A stretch of DNA of 64,000 nt from Silvimonas amylolytica (lineage in GTDB: Bacteria; Pseudomonadota; Gammaproteobacteria; Burkholderiales; Chitinibacteraceae): positions 186,001 through 250,000 of the forward strand of contig NZ_BMLY01000001.1 of NCBI RefSeq assembly GCF_014645555.1, in the 5' to 3' direction. Below, one piece after another: positions 1 through 10,484 of this stretch (position 1 is the first letter of the stretch; every line of letters starts with the position of its first letter). Below the pieces are notes generated by a model. The model saw only the letters and a program-made list of their open reading frames with translations, was not told the DNA's origin and did not search any database. Position numbers and translations under genes: made by a program.

Positions 1-1
1 T

Positions 2-103
2 CGGGCCTTGCTGGCGGCAAACGGCGTTTATGCCCGTTTGTGGTCCATGCAGCAGCATGAGGCTGAACACGCGCCAGGCGACAAACCCGTCGACGCCATC
101 TGA
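2..103 (+). CDS. ABC transporter (exporter type), C-terminal fragment
   Basis: This is the last 33 codons of a gene whose body lies left of the window; the frame is open to the edge. The visible tail contains GVYARLWSMQ, the hallmark ending of MsbA/ATM-type ABC exporters, where the helix after the ATPase H-loop region reads G-x-Y-A-x-L-W. It ends in an acidic, poorly conserved tail and is followed within 20 bases by a strong terminator. The family is inferred from this short motif only, so substrate and gene name cannot be given. Confidence 0.6.
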   Translation, partial: RALLAANGVYARLWSMQQHEAEHAPGDKPVDAI

Positions 104-117
104 GGTTTTTAGCTAAC

Positions 118-153
118 AAAAAACGGCGCCAGGCTACTGCTGGCGCCGTTTTT
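118..153 (+). terminator. Rho-independent terminator after the ABC exporter gene
   Basis: A 12-bp perfect stem (121-132 with 140-151, aaacggcgccag) encloses a 7-base loop and is flanked by an A-run before and a T-run after, so it could act in both directions. The core ggcgcc stem with A/T flanks recurs at 3964-3995. Confidence 0.85.
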
Positions 154-401
154 CATGTTGCGGCACACCATTGACGTTGCGCCAATGCGTGCATATAGAT
201 AAGGACAAGGTTGCCCAAAGTGCACACGTGATCAGCCGGGCTGCCTTGATAAACCCAGAAGCCACTGGAAACCCGGTTACGACCCTGCACGCGGCAAAAC
301 CTGTAGATGCCAGATTGTCACGGCACTGCATTTGCCGTTATCAGACACCGCCTTTCCATGCCTTTCGCTCTGGCAACGCCAACTTGTGGAGTGATATCGG
401 T

Positions 402-1379
402 ATGACTACGCGCAGAACCCTTCTGAAACTGTCTGTTGCCACCATGGCCGCCGGCCTCGTTGCCGCGCACGTCTGGGCGGACGCAACCAAACCCGTGATC
501 GCGCTCTTGCCCGGCGTGGTGGACCCGTTTTATTTCACCATGCACCGTGGCGCGGAAAAAGCGGCCAAGGAAGAGGGCGTGGAACTGTTGTTCCAGGTGC
601 CCAAGTCCTGGAATACCACTGAACAAGTACCGATCCTGAAAGCGTTCATTGCCAAGAAACCGGATGTGCTGCTGGTTTCTCCGGTCGATAAACAGCAGTT
701 GATCCAGCCTCTGAAAGAGGCCGCCGACGCGGGCATCAAGGTGATTACGGTCGATACGTATATCGGCGACGGCAAGTATCAGACCGGCAAGGGCGATGCG
801 GACTTCCCGTTGTCGTATATCGCATCCGACAATACCGAAGGCGGCCGCATCGCAGCACGTGCACTGGCCAAGGCCATTGGCGACAAGGGCGAGGTCTACT
901 GTGAGGACAATAAACCCGGCATTTCCAGTACCGATGCACGCGTAGACGGGTTTCTGGAAGAAATGAAAAAGCACCCGAACATCAAGGTGCTGGACACCCA
1001 ATACAACGAGGATGACGCCAACAAGGCCGCTGCGCACATTGCAGCCATCCTGGCGCGCAACCCGAATCTGGCAGGGGTCTTTGGCGCCAACACGTTTTCG
1101 GGCAAGGGCGCGGCCGAAGGGGTGAAGAAGGCGGGCAAGAGCGGCAAGATCAAGGTGGTGGTCTTTGATGCCGTGCCCGGCATTGATCAGGACATCAAGA
1201 GTGGCCTCGTTGATATTGCCATTGCGCAAAAACCGGCCGAAATGGGTTATTACGGGGTGAAATACGGCGCTGACGCTGCCCGGGGAAAGAAAATTCCGGC
1301 TCAAAAGGGTACGGGCTTTGTGGTGCTGGATAAATCCAATATTGATGGCGACGGCAAGCAGTACATCTACTCTAATTAG
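402..1379 (+). CDS. Sugar ABC transporter, periplasmic substrate-binding protein
   Basis: The 325-residue product belongs to the RbsB-like type I periplasmic binding proteins that deliver monosaccharides to an ABC importer. The open frame extends upstream to 171, but the ATG at 402 begins an obvious export signal (MTTRRTLLKLSVATMAAG...HVWADA), so I start there. The signal carries a twin-arginine-like TRRTLLK, unusual for this family. Family features include the DPFYFTMHRGAEKAAKEEG first helix, KPDVLLVSPVDKQ and IASDNTEGGRIAA. It is first in an operon with a permease and an ATPase. The ligand (ribose, fructose, xylose or similar) cannot be told from sequence alone. Confidence 0.88.
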   Translation: MTTRRTLLKLSVATMAAGLVAAHVWADATKPVIALLPGVVDPFYFTMHRGAEKAAKEEGVELLFQVPKSWNTTEQVPILKAFIAKKPDVLLVSPVDKQQLIQPLKEAADAGIKVITVDTYIGDGKYQTGKGDADFPLSYIASDNTEGGRIAARALAKAIGDKGEVYCEDNKPGISSTDARVDGFLEEMKKHPNIKVLDTQYNEDDANKAAAHIAAILARNPNLAGVFGANTFSGKGAAEGVKKAGKSGKIKVVVFDAVPGIDQDIKSGLVDIAIAQKPAEMGYYGVKYGADAARGKKIPAQKGTGFVVLDKSNIDGDGKQYIYSN

Positions 1380-1401
1380 TCACGCCTGATTTGCACCTGT
1401 T

Positions 1402-1425
1402 GCTGGCGTCAAAACTGGCGCCAGC
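1402..1425 (+). other. Intercistronic hairpin between binding-protein and permease genes
   Basis: A 7-bp inverted repeat (gctggcg at 1402-1408, cgccagc at 1419-1425) sits between the binding-protein stop and the permease start and has no T-tract. In ABC operons such stems often protect the upstream mRNA so the binding protein is made in excess; that role is inferred here. Confidence 0.45.
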
Positions 1426-1451
1426 CCCGTCTGTCTTGATGGAACCCGCTC

Positions 1452-2432
1452 ATGGAAGAATCCGGCAAACGGATGGATCGACTGGCCTTGATTACCAAGG
1501 TCTGGCCCTGGTTGTTTCTGGCCGCGCTTCTGGTGTTTTTTGAGGTCTGGGCGCAAATCGTGGCGCGCAGATCGTTCGTCTTTAATCTGTATAACGTGCA
1601 GTCAATCATGCTGGCTGCCAGCGCCCCCTTGTTACTCGCTATTGGCCAGACCTTTGTCATCATCACCGCGGGCATTGATCTGTCGGTTGGCTTTGTCATG
1701 GGTTTGTCTGCGGTATGCGTGGCCCAATTTGCGTTACTTGGTGGGCAATCGGCAGGCTCATTGGTGCTGGCCTCCGTCGGCACCCTACTGGTTTGCCTGA
1801 TTCCGGGTTACGTCAACGGCGTACTCATTGCCCGTATGGGGGTGCCTGCTTTTATTGGCACGCTGGGTATGTACGGCGTGGCACGCGGCGCGGGTTTTCT
1901 GGCGGCAGGCAGTGGCATGACGGTCTCGGTGAATCATCCCGGGCTTGCCTGGCTAGGTACTGGCTGGGTGCCGATCGGGGTTACGGGCGTCTTGTTGTTG
2001 ATCATGCATTTTGTTCTGTCGAAAACGCGCTTTGGCCAATACACCTATGCGATCGGCGGCAATCTGCAATCCGCTGCGCGTGCAGGGATCAACGTCAAGC
2101 GCCACCTCACGGTGGTTTATATGCTGGCGGCGTTATTCGCAGCCATTGGCGGCATTGTGTATACGGCGCGATTTGCCGCCGGCGCGGCCAACGCTGGCGA
2201 ATCCATGCTGCTTGATTCGATTGCCGCCGTAGTCATTGGCGGTGCCAGCCTGTTCGGGGGTACTGGCAATGTCATTGGTACGCTGATTGGGTCGCTGATT
2301 ATCGCGGTTATCCAGTTCGGGCTCATTTTCATTGATATCAACGCGTTCTGGCAGTTCATTGCCGTTGGCGTGGTCATTATTCTGTCGGTACTGATTGATC
2401 AGTACAAAGAACGGCTGGGGAGGGAGGGCTGA
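1452..2432 (+). CDS. Sugar ABC transporter permease (RbsC/FrcC type)
   Basis: A 326-residue polytopic inner-membrane protein of the BPD_transp_2 family. The conserved segment TFVIITAGIDLSVG lies near residues 75-88, and GGASLFGGTGNVIGT near the C-terminus is the typical cytoplasmic coupling and last-helix region. About eight to ten hydrophobic segments are visible. Its stop codon overlaps the ATG of the ATPase gene (TGATG), so the two are translationally coupled. The permease should form the channel for the sugar bound by the upstream periplasmic protein. Confidence 0.9.
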   Translation: MEESGKRMDRLALITKVWPWLFLAALLVFFEVWAQIVARRSFVFNLYNVQSIMLAASAPLLLAIGQTFVIITAGIDLSVGFVMGLSAVCVAQFALLGGQSAGSLVLASVGTLLVCLIPGYVNGVLIARMGVPAFIGTLGMYGVARGAGFLAAGSGMTVSVNHPGLAWLGTGWVPIGVTGVLLLIMHFVLSKTRFGQYTYAIGGNLQSAARAGINVKRHLTVVYMLAALFAAIGGIVYTARFAAGAANAGESMLLDSIAAVVIGGASLFGGTGNVIGTLIGSLIIAVIQFGLIFIDINAFWQFIAVGVVIILSVLIDQYKERLGREG

Positions 2433-3199
2433 TGGCCGTGACGCCGCTACTGGAAGTGCGCAACGTATCAATCCATTTTGGCGGGGTACAGGCACTGAAG
2501 AATGTATCGCTAAGCATCGTGCCTGGTGAGGTCGTCGCTCTGGCGGGTGACAATGGCGCGGGCAAATCCACGCTGATCAAGATTATTTCAGGTGTTTACA
2601 AAGCGACCGCCGGCGAGTTGTTTTTTGACGGCCAGCCACTGGTATCGCGTGATCCCCAGGATGCCCGCAGCAAGGGGGTCGAGACCATCTACCAGGATTT
2701 GGCGCTGGCTGACAATCTGGACGTTGGTGGCAATATTTTTCTGGGGCGAGAACCCATGCGGCGCTGGTTGGGTTTATCGGTTATTGATCGTGAACACATG
2801 CACAAAGTGGCGCGGGAAGTGCTGGACCGGCTGGATATTGTCATTCCCGAGCGCAAACTGACAGGGCCCGTGCAGATGCTCTCTGGCGGCCAACGCCAGG
2901 CCATCGCCATCGGCCGCGCCATTTACTGGAATGCACGCTTGCTGATCATGGACGAGCCCACGGCCGCACTCGGGGTGCCAGAGCAGCGCAAGGTCATGTC
3001 ACTGATTCAGACGCTCAAGGCGCAAGGTGTTGCCATTTTGCTGGTGTCGCACAACTTGCATGATATTTTCGCTGTGGCAGATCGCATTGTGGTGTTGCGG
3101 CGCGGGGAGGCCGTAGGGGAGCGGCGTGTGGCGGATACACACGGCGAAGAAATTGTCGGACTAATGGTGGGGAGTGAGTACGCCAGCGCCGTGCCGTAA
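2432..3199 (+). CDS. Sugar ABC transporter ATP-binding protein, single domain (FrcA type)
   Basis: The 255-residue protein has one complete ATPase domain: Walker A GDNGAGKST near residues 37-45, Q-loop in ETIYQDLALADN, signature LSGGQRQ near 150, Walker B LLIMDEPT near 170 and switch His in LLVSHNLHD. Most monosaccharide importers of this class (RbsA, XylG) use a fused two-domain ATPase of about 500 residues. A single-domain form resembles rhizobial FrcA, and two copies would have to homodimerise. It ends the operon; a TetR gene follows on the same strand. Confidence 0.9.
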   Translation: MAVTPLLEVRNVSIHFGGVQALKNVSLSIVPGEVVALAGDNGAGKSTLIKIISGVYKATAGELFFDGQPLVSRDPQDARSKGVETIYQDLALADNLDVGGNIFLGREPMRRWLGLSVIDREHMHKVAREVLDRLDIVIPERKLTGPVQMLSGGQRQAIAIGRAIYWNARLLIMDEPTAALGVPEQRKVMSLIQTLKAQGVAILLVSHNLHDIFAVADRIVVLRRGEAVGERRVADTHGEEIVGLMVGSEYASAVP

Positions 3200-3223
3200 C
3201 TCTGGATCTGACGCAAACAGAAA

Positions 3224-3235
3224 TTGATATATCAA
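3224..3235. promoter_or_regulatory. 12-bp palindrome upstream of the TetR gene
   Basis: ttgatatatcaa is a perfect 12-bp palindrome in the 99-bp gap between the transporter ATPase gene and the TetR gene. It is AT-rich and could be a secondary operator or a promoter element. No function is shown by sequence alone. Confidence 0.35.
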
Positions 3236-3263
3236 AATGTATGAGCTGCGGCGTAACTCGGGA

Positions 3264-3288
3264 TAAAATGGATTGGATAGTCCAATCC
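3264..3288 (+). promoter_or_regulatory. Probable TetR autoregulatory operator with -10 element
   Basis: A perfect 8-bp inverted repeat with 3-base spacer (ggattgga tag tccaatcc, 3270-3288) lies 10 bases before the regulator start. It directly follows a -10-like taaaat (3264-3269), so a bound repressor would cover the transcription start. TetR proteins typically bind such palindromes next to their own gene. Confidence 0.6.
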
Positions 3289-3298
3289 AGGTTTATCT

Positions 3299-3916
3299 GT
3301 GTCAGCGAGTACGAGCTTCATGACCTCCGATATCAGCAATCATGATTGCGCCGAGCGCGTGCTGGAAGCCGCCATGCAGGTGTTTTGCGAATCCGGCTAT
3401 CGCGCCAGCATTGATCTCGTCGCCAGCCGGGCCGGCGTGGCACGCCAGACGGTTTACAACCGTTTTGGCAGTAAACAGACGTTGTTTGAATCTGCCTTGT
3501 CAGCAAAAGTGGAAGAAATGCTGTCCATTTTTGAGAACGGGAAGGGCAATTTACGAGACCGGTTGATTGAATTTGGTGTGAGTTTCCGGGAGCGGGCACT
3601 GACACCGGAATCCGTGAACCTCCACCGGGTATTGATCAGTGAAGCGTCGCGCTTCCCTGAGCTGGGTCGTCACTTTTATCAAAATTGCGTACAGCGCTGC
3701 ACAACACAAATTGCGGCTGAGCTTGCCCGTTCGATGCAAGCCGGCGACCTGCGCCACGAGGACCCGGCGCGCACTGCCAACATGTTGCTGGATTTACTGG
3801 CGAGCCGAGAGAAACTGGCCATGATATTTGGCGAAAATCCGCCGGCGCTTGAGCGAGAGACTGAGGCCGTCACCGAAACGATCGATTTTTTTCTACGGGC
3901 ACTCAAACCGTTGTGA
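3299..3916 (+). CDS. TetR family transcriptional regulator
   Basis: A 205-residue regulator with an N-terminal TetR helix-turn-helix near residues 20-65 (RVLEAAMQVFCESGYRAS..DLVASRAGVARQTVYNRFGSKQTLFE) and a variable helical ligand domain. The GTG at 3299 is taken as the start; an ATG at 3320 would also keep the whole domain and neither has a strong ribosome site. The C-terminal half resembles the TetR_C domain of AefR-like proteins, but the effector is unknown. Its position directly downstream of the sugar importer suggests it may control that operon as well as itself. Confidence 0.85.
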   Translation: MSASTSFMTSDISNHDCAERVLEAAMQVFCESGYRASIDLVASRAGVARQTVYNRFGSKQTLFESALSAKVEEMLSIFENGKGNLRDRLIEFGVSFRERALTPESVNLHRVLISEASRFPELGRHFYQNCVQRCTTQIAAELARSMQAGDLRHEDPARTANMLLDLLASREKLAMIFGENPPALERETEAVTETIDFFLRALKPL

Positions 3917-3963
3917 GTTTTCATTAGAAACAATGGCTTATGGAAAACCATGGTCTGACCCAT

Positions 3964-3995
3964 AAAAAACGGCGCCTCATACGGGCGCCGTTTTT
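3964..3995. terminator. Bidirectional terminator between tetR and phaB
   Basis: A 12-bp perfect stem (aaaaacggcgcc / ggcgccgttttt) with a 7-base loop lies between two convergent genes. A-runs and T-runs on both sides let it terminate both transcripts. Its core matches the terminator at 118-153. Confidence 0.85.
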
Positions 3996-4014
3996 GTCTG
4001 CCAATCTGGCACGA

Positions 4015-4749
4015 TCAGCAGGTGTGTTGTCCACCATTCATGGCAATGTTGGCGCCCGTCATAAAGCCGGATAAATCAGACGCCAGGTAAGCAATCAGGC
4101 TGGCGACTTCCTCTGGTTTGCCCAGGCGGCCAACCGGAATCTGCGCGACAATCTTGCCTCGCACCTCTTCGGGCACCGCCATCACCATCTCAGTCGCGAT
4201 GTAACCTGGACTGATCGTGTTTACGGTGACGCCTTTTTTTGCCACTTCTTGCGCCAGCGCCATGGTGAAACCATGCATGCCGGCCTTGGCAGCCGAGTAG
4301 TTGGTCTGACCAAACTGACCTTTCTGCCCGTTGATCGAAGAAATATTGATCACCCGACCCCAACCGCGCTCGGACATGCTGTCCACAAATTGTTTGGTGA
4401 CGTTGAACAAAGAGTCCAGATTGGTTGCCATGACGACATCCCAATCCACCTGGGTGAGCTTGCGAAAGCTGGCGTCGCGGGTAATGCCTGCGTTGTTGAC
4501 CAGCACATCCACATCGCCTACCGCCTCCCGGATGCGCGTAGCCAGATTGACGCAAGCGTCATAACTGGCGACATCGCATTCGAAGGCATGAAACGCATAT
4601 CCCGCATCGCGGGTTTCGCTGAGCCATTTCTGTTCTTTGCCGGGCCGGGAATAGGTGGTCACTACCGTAAAACCACCATCCGCGAGTGTCTTGCAAATGG
4701 CGGTGCCAATCCCGCCCATGCCGCCAGTGACCAGTGCGACTTTGGCCAT
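4015..4749 (-). CDS. phaB: Acetoacetyl-CoA reductase (NADPH), PHB synthesis
   Basis: The 244-residue SDR reduces acetoacetyl-CoA to (R)-3-hydroxybutyryl-CoA, the monomer precursor of polyhydroxybutyrate. Visible motifs are the nucleotide site TGGMGGIG near residues 8-15, NNAGITRD near 87-94, and the catalytic Ser and YSAAK (NISSINGQKGQFGQTNYSAAK, about 139-158). The ending MNGGQHTC closely resembles the usual GGQHM terminus of PhaB. A gagactctcctcg complement provides a ribosome site just upstream. phaA and phaC are not adjacent, so the pathway is split in this genome. It ends at a terminator shared with tetR. Confidence 0.9.
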   Translation of the reverse strand: MAKVALVTGGMGGIGTAICKTLADGGFTVVTTYSRPGKEQKWLSETRDAGYAFHAFECDVASYDACVNLATRIREAVGDVDVLVNNAGITRDASFRKLTQVDWDVVMATNLDSLFNVTKQFVDSMSERGWGRVINISSINGQKGQFGQTNYSAAKAGMHGFTMALAQEVAKKGVTVNTISPGYIATEMVMAVPEEVRGKIVAQIPVGRLGKPEEVASLIAYLASDLSGFMTGANIAMNGGQHTC

Positions 4750-4879
4750 GAGAGTCTCCTCGTTATTTTAAGACCGGAATTCTTTGCCAGATTCCGGCAC
4801 AATCCTGTTCCTGTGGTCGCACCCTTGCCGGATACAACCAATTCAATAATAAAACCTCTTTTGGAAAAGGGAATTACGA

Positions 4880-5773
4880 ATGAGCCAAGATAGTGAATTG
4901 ACAAGGAAAGTTCGTGCGATTCTGGTTTCCGGCGCTTCAACGGGCATTGGCTATTGTGCAGCGCACGAATTAAGAAACCTGGGTTGGCGGGTATTTGCCA
5001 CGGCAAGACAAGCCGATGATGTTGCCAGATTGGCGTCGGAAGGGCTTGAAGCACTACAGCTGGATATCGCAGACAGCGCATCCATCAAGGCTTGTACCAA
5101 TGAAATACTGATGCGCACTGGCGGTACGCTGGATGCGCTGTTCAATAACGCAGGTTTTGGTCTACCCGGCGCAGTGGAAGACCTCACGCGTGATGCAATG
5201 CGTCATCAATTCGAAACCAATGTATTCGGCACAATTGAATTGACCAATGCCATTCTGCCCGCCATGCGCCGGCAAAAATACGGCCGGGTGGTGATCAATA
5301 GTTCAATTCTGGGTTATGCCGCCATGCCGTATCGCGGCGCCTATAACGCCAGCAAATTTGCGCTGGAAGGTTTTGCCGATACCTTGCGCCAGGAACTCAA
5401 GGGAAGCGGTGTGTTTGTTTCGTTGATCGAACCCGGTCCGATCACCAGCCGCTTCCGGCCCAATGCGCAGCAGCAGTTTTCCCGCTGGATCAATCCTGAG
5501 ATGAGTTTTCACAGGCCATCTTATGAGGCCATGCAGGCACGACTGGCCAAACCCGGCCCCGCCGCACCTTTTACACTTCCTCCGCAAGCAGTGGTCAAAG
5601 CGCTTTTACGGGCGCTTGATCAATCGCAACCACCCGCACGCCAACCGGTGACAGTTCCGGCCGTCGTGTTCTGGTATCTGAAAAAATGGTTGCCAATCAA
5701 TTTGCTGGACAGACTTTTACTGGCAGCAAGTGGCGACGAACCGGGCTACAGTTACGGCAGAAAACGCAGATAA
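4880..5773 (+). CDS. Short-chain dehydrogenase/reductase, unknown substrate
   Basis: A 297-residue classical SDR with the Rossmann motif GASTGIG near residues 19-25, NNAGFG near 90, a catalytic Ser in INSSILG and YNASK near 155-159, followed by an extended C-terminal region of about 100 residues. The sequence after the active site (LIEPGPITSRFRPNA) fits the subgroup of SDRs annotated as retinol- or 17-beta-hydroxysteroid-dehydrogenase-like, but the bacterial substrate is not known. It is divergent from phaB over a 130-bp gap and stands alone before pyrG. Confidence 0.82.
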   Translation: MSQDSELTRKVRAILVSGASTGIGYCAAHELRNLGWRVFATARQADDVARLASEGLEALQLDIADSASIKACTNEILMRTGGTLDALFNNAGFGLPGAVEDLTRDAMRHQFETNVFGTIELTNAILPAMRRQKYGRVVINSSILGYAAMPYRGAYNASKFALEGFADTLRQELKGSGVFVSLIEPGPITSRFRPNAQQQFSRWINPEMSFHRPSYEAMQARLAKPGPAAPFTLPPQAVVKALLRALDQSQPPARQPVTVPAVVFWYLKKWLPINLLDRLLLAASGDEPGYSYGRKRR

Positions 5774-5821
5774 CGCGTTTATGCATCCGTCAAAATCACA
5801 AGTTTGCGGCCTTGTCCAGAA

Positions 5822-7530
<1,709 letters not shown>

Positions 7531-7564
7531 TCAACCGATCAATGACTTGTCTGTGAAAAATGAG

Positions 7565-7587
7565 GCGCTCGCCAGTCTGGCGAGCGC
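7565..7587. other. Hairpin between pyrG and kdsA
   Basis: A perfect 10-bp inverted repeat (gcgctcgcca / tggcgagcgc, 3-base loop) lies in the 87-bp gap. There is no T-tract on the pyrG strand, so it may be an attenuating or mRNA-stabilising stem rather than a full terminator. Confidence 0.5.
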
Positions 7588-7617
7588 TTGCTCACCGACA
7601 CCTCACTGGAGCAAACC

Positions 7618-8469
7618 ATGAAACTGTGCGGATTTGAAGTCGGGCTCAATCAGCCCTTTTTTCTGATTGCCGGCCCCTGCGTCATCGAAGGCGAGCAGTT
7701 CTCTATTGATGTTGCCGGTCAACTCAAAGAGCTCACGACCGAGCTGGGCATCAATTTCATTTTCAAGTCCAGCTTTGACAAAGCCAACCGCTCTTCGGGC
7801 AAAACCTTCCGTGGCTACGGCATGGAAGAGGGCTTGCGCATTCTGGCCAAGGTCAAAGAACAGATTGGCGTGCCTGTACTGACAGACATCCATGAAATCG
7901 ATCAGATCAAGCCTGTATCTGAAGTGGTGGATGTCTTGCAAACTCCGGCCTTCCTGTGCCGCCAGACCGACTTCATTCGCGCCTGCGCCCAATCGGGCCG
8001 GCCAGTGAATATCAAGAAAGGCCAGTTCCTGGCCCCCGGCGACATGAAGAACGTCATCGACAAAGCGCGCGATGCCGCACGCGATGCCGGCCTGCCAGAA
8101 GACCTGTTCATGGCCTGTGAGCGTGGTGTTTCGTTCGGCTACAACAACCTTGTCAGCGACATGCGCAGCCTGTCGATCATGCGCGAGACCGGTGCGCCGG
8201 TCGTGTTTGATGCCACTCACTCCGTGCAACTCCCTGGCGGCCAGGGCACAAGCTCCGGCGGTCAACGCGAGTTCGTGCCGGTACTGGCACGTGCGGCCGT
8301 TGCCGTGGGTGTCGCCGGTGTTTTTGCCGAAACTCACCCGAACCCCGCCTGCGCAATGTCCGATGGTCCAAATGCATGGCCTCTGGGGCGCATGAAGGAA
8401 CTCTTGACCACGCTCAAAACCATTGATGCCGCCGTCAAGGGCACGCCTTTTATCGAACAAACTTTGTAA
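7618..8469 (+). CDS. kdsA: 3-deoxy-D-manno-octulosonate 8-phosphate synthase
   Basis: The 283-residue cytoplasmic enzyme condenses arabinose 5-phosphate with phosphoenolpyruvate to give KDO 8-phosphate for lipopolysaccharide inner core. Family motifs seen include [11 protein letters not shown] at residues 14-24, [27 protein letters not shown] and [10 protein letters not shown]. The frame is open from 7588, but the ATG at 7618 has a ctggagcaaacc ribosome site and gives the standard N-terminus MKLCGFEVG. The gene confirms a Gram-negative, LPS-bearing host. Confidence 0.97.
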   Translation: MKLCGFEVGLNQPFFLIAGPCVIEGEQFSIDVAGQLKELTTELGINFIFKSSFDKANRSSGKTFRGYGMEEGLRILAKVKEQIGVPVLTDIHEIDQIKPVSEVVDVLQTPAFLCRQTDFIRACAQSGRPVNIKKGQFLAPGDMKNVIDKARDAARDAGLPEDLFMACERGVSFGYNNLVSDMRSLSIMRETGAPVVFDATHSVQLPGGQGTSSGGQREFVPVLARAAVAVGVAGVFAETHPNPACAMSDGPNAWPLGRMKELLTTLKTIDAAVKGTPFIEQTL

Positions 8470-8513
8470 TTCAAATGGGCTATTCTGATAGCCGCACCGA
8501 CCACTGGGTTTGA

Positions 8514-9854
<1,341 letters not shown>

Positions 9855-9939
9855 CATCACGCTCCGACAGTCGCCCGCAAAAAATGACGCATTGCGTAAT
9901 GCCTCATTAGGTTTTGCGGTGCGGCTGTAGTAACATCCC

Positions 9940-9966
9940 AACCGGAGCAAATTGCTCCGGTTTTTA
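9940..9966 (+). terminator. Rho-independent terminator after eno
   Basis: A hairpin with stem accggagca / tgctccggt and 3-base loop is followed by a T5 run. It lies 20 bp before the ftsB start, so ftsB is either read through or driven from within this region. Confidence 0.8.
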
Positions 9967-9986
9967 TTTCTACACGCCCAAAATAC

Positions 9987-10340
9987 ATGCGGACACTCGC
10001 GATCGCTCTTGCCTTGCTGATTCTGTTGCTGCAATGGCCGCTCTGGATAGGCAAGGGCAGTTGGCTGCGCGTCTGGCAGCTAGACACCCAGCTCTCCACG
10101 CAACGCGACAAAAACGAAAAGCTCAAAGAGCGCAATGCTGCGCTTGAAGCTGACGTGGTGGATCTGAAAACAGGCACCACCGCTATCGAAGAGCGTGCCC
10201 GTAATGAGCTAGGCATGGTTCGACAGGATGAAGTGTTCTTTCAGATCCTGGATAGCCGCAAACCAGCACCATCCACCGCCAGTTCCAGTCTGGACGCCCC
10301 CATGGCCAGTACCGTCGCTACGGCATCGGCCGCACAATAA
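9987..10340 (+). CDS. ftsB: Cell division protein FtsB
   Basis: The 117-residue bitopic divisome protein has a single N-terminal membrane helix ([16 protein letters not shown], about residues 5-20) and a periplasmic coiled coil ([30 protein letters not shown], about 32-63). The family-specific [22 protein letters not shown] follows. FtsB forms a complex with FtsL and FtsQ that licenses septal wall synthesis. The tail is Ser/Ala/Pro-rich and slightly longer than the roughly 100-residue norm. Location after eno is the usual one. Confidence 0.93.
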   Translation: MRTLAIALALLILLLQWPLWIGKGSWLRVWQLDTQLSTQRDKNEKLKERNAALEADVVDLKTGTTAIEERARNELGMVRQDEVFFQILDSRKPAPSTASSSLDAPMASTVATASAAQ

Positions 10341-10351
10341 ACAACCCGGAT

Positions 10352-10433
10352 ACAGAACAGAACGGGCGCCGCATTTGGCCAAACTGTTATCCTTTCATCT
10401 GTTTATTTTTAGTTTCCTGCAAAACTGTTCTGT
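10352..10433 (+). promoter_or_regulatory. Repeat elements upstream of the MocR gene
   Basis: The gap before the MocR-type regulator holds a perfect 9-bp inverted pair (acagaacag at 10352-10360, ctgttctgt at 10425-10433) and a direct repeat aaactgtt (10381-10388 and 10422-10429) 41 bp apart. MocR proteins commonly bind spaced direct repeats at their own promoters; the assignment here is inference. Confidence 0.4.
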
Positions 10434-10484
10434 TTTTGATCCAGGCACGATATAGTGCATTGACCTCCTTGCGGACGCGATGCC

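Noticed and set aside
318-1304. A 328-codon open frame antisense to the sugar-binding protein gene
   Set aside because: Shadow of a well-supported exported protein; no start signal and no family.
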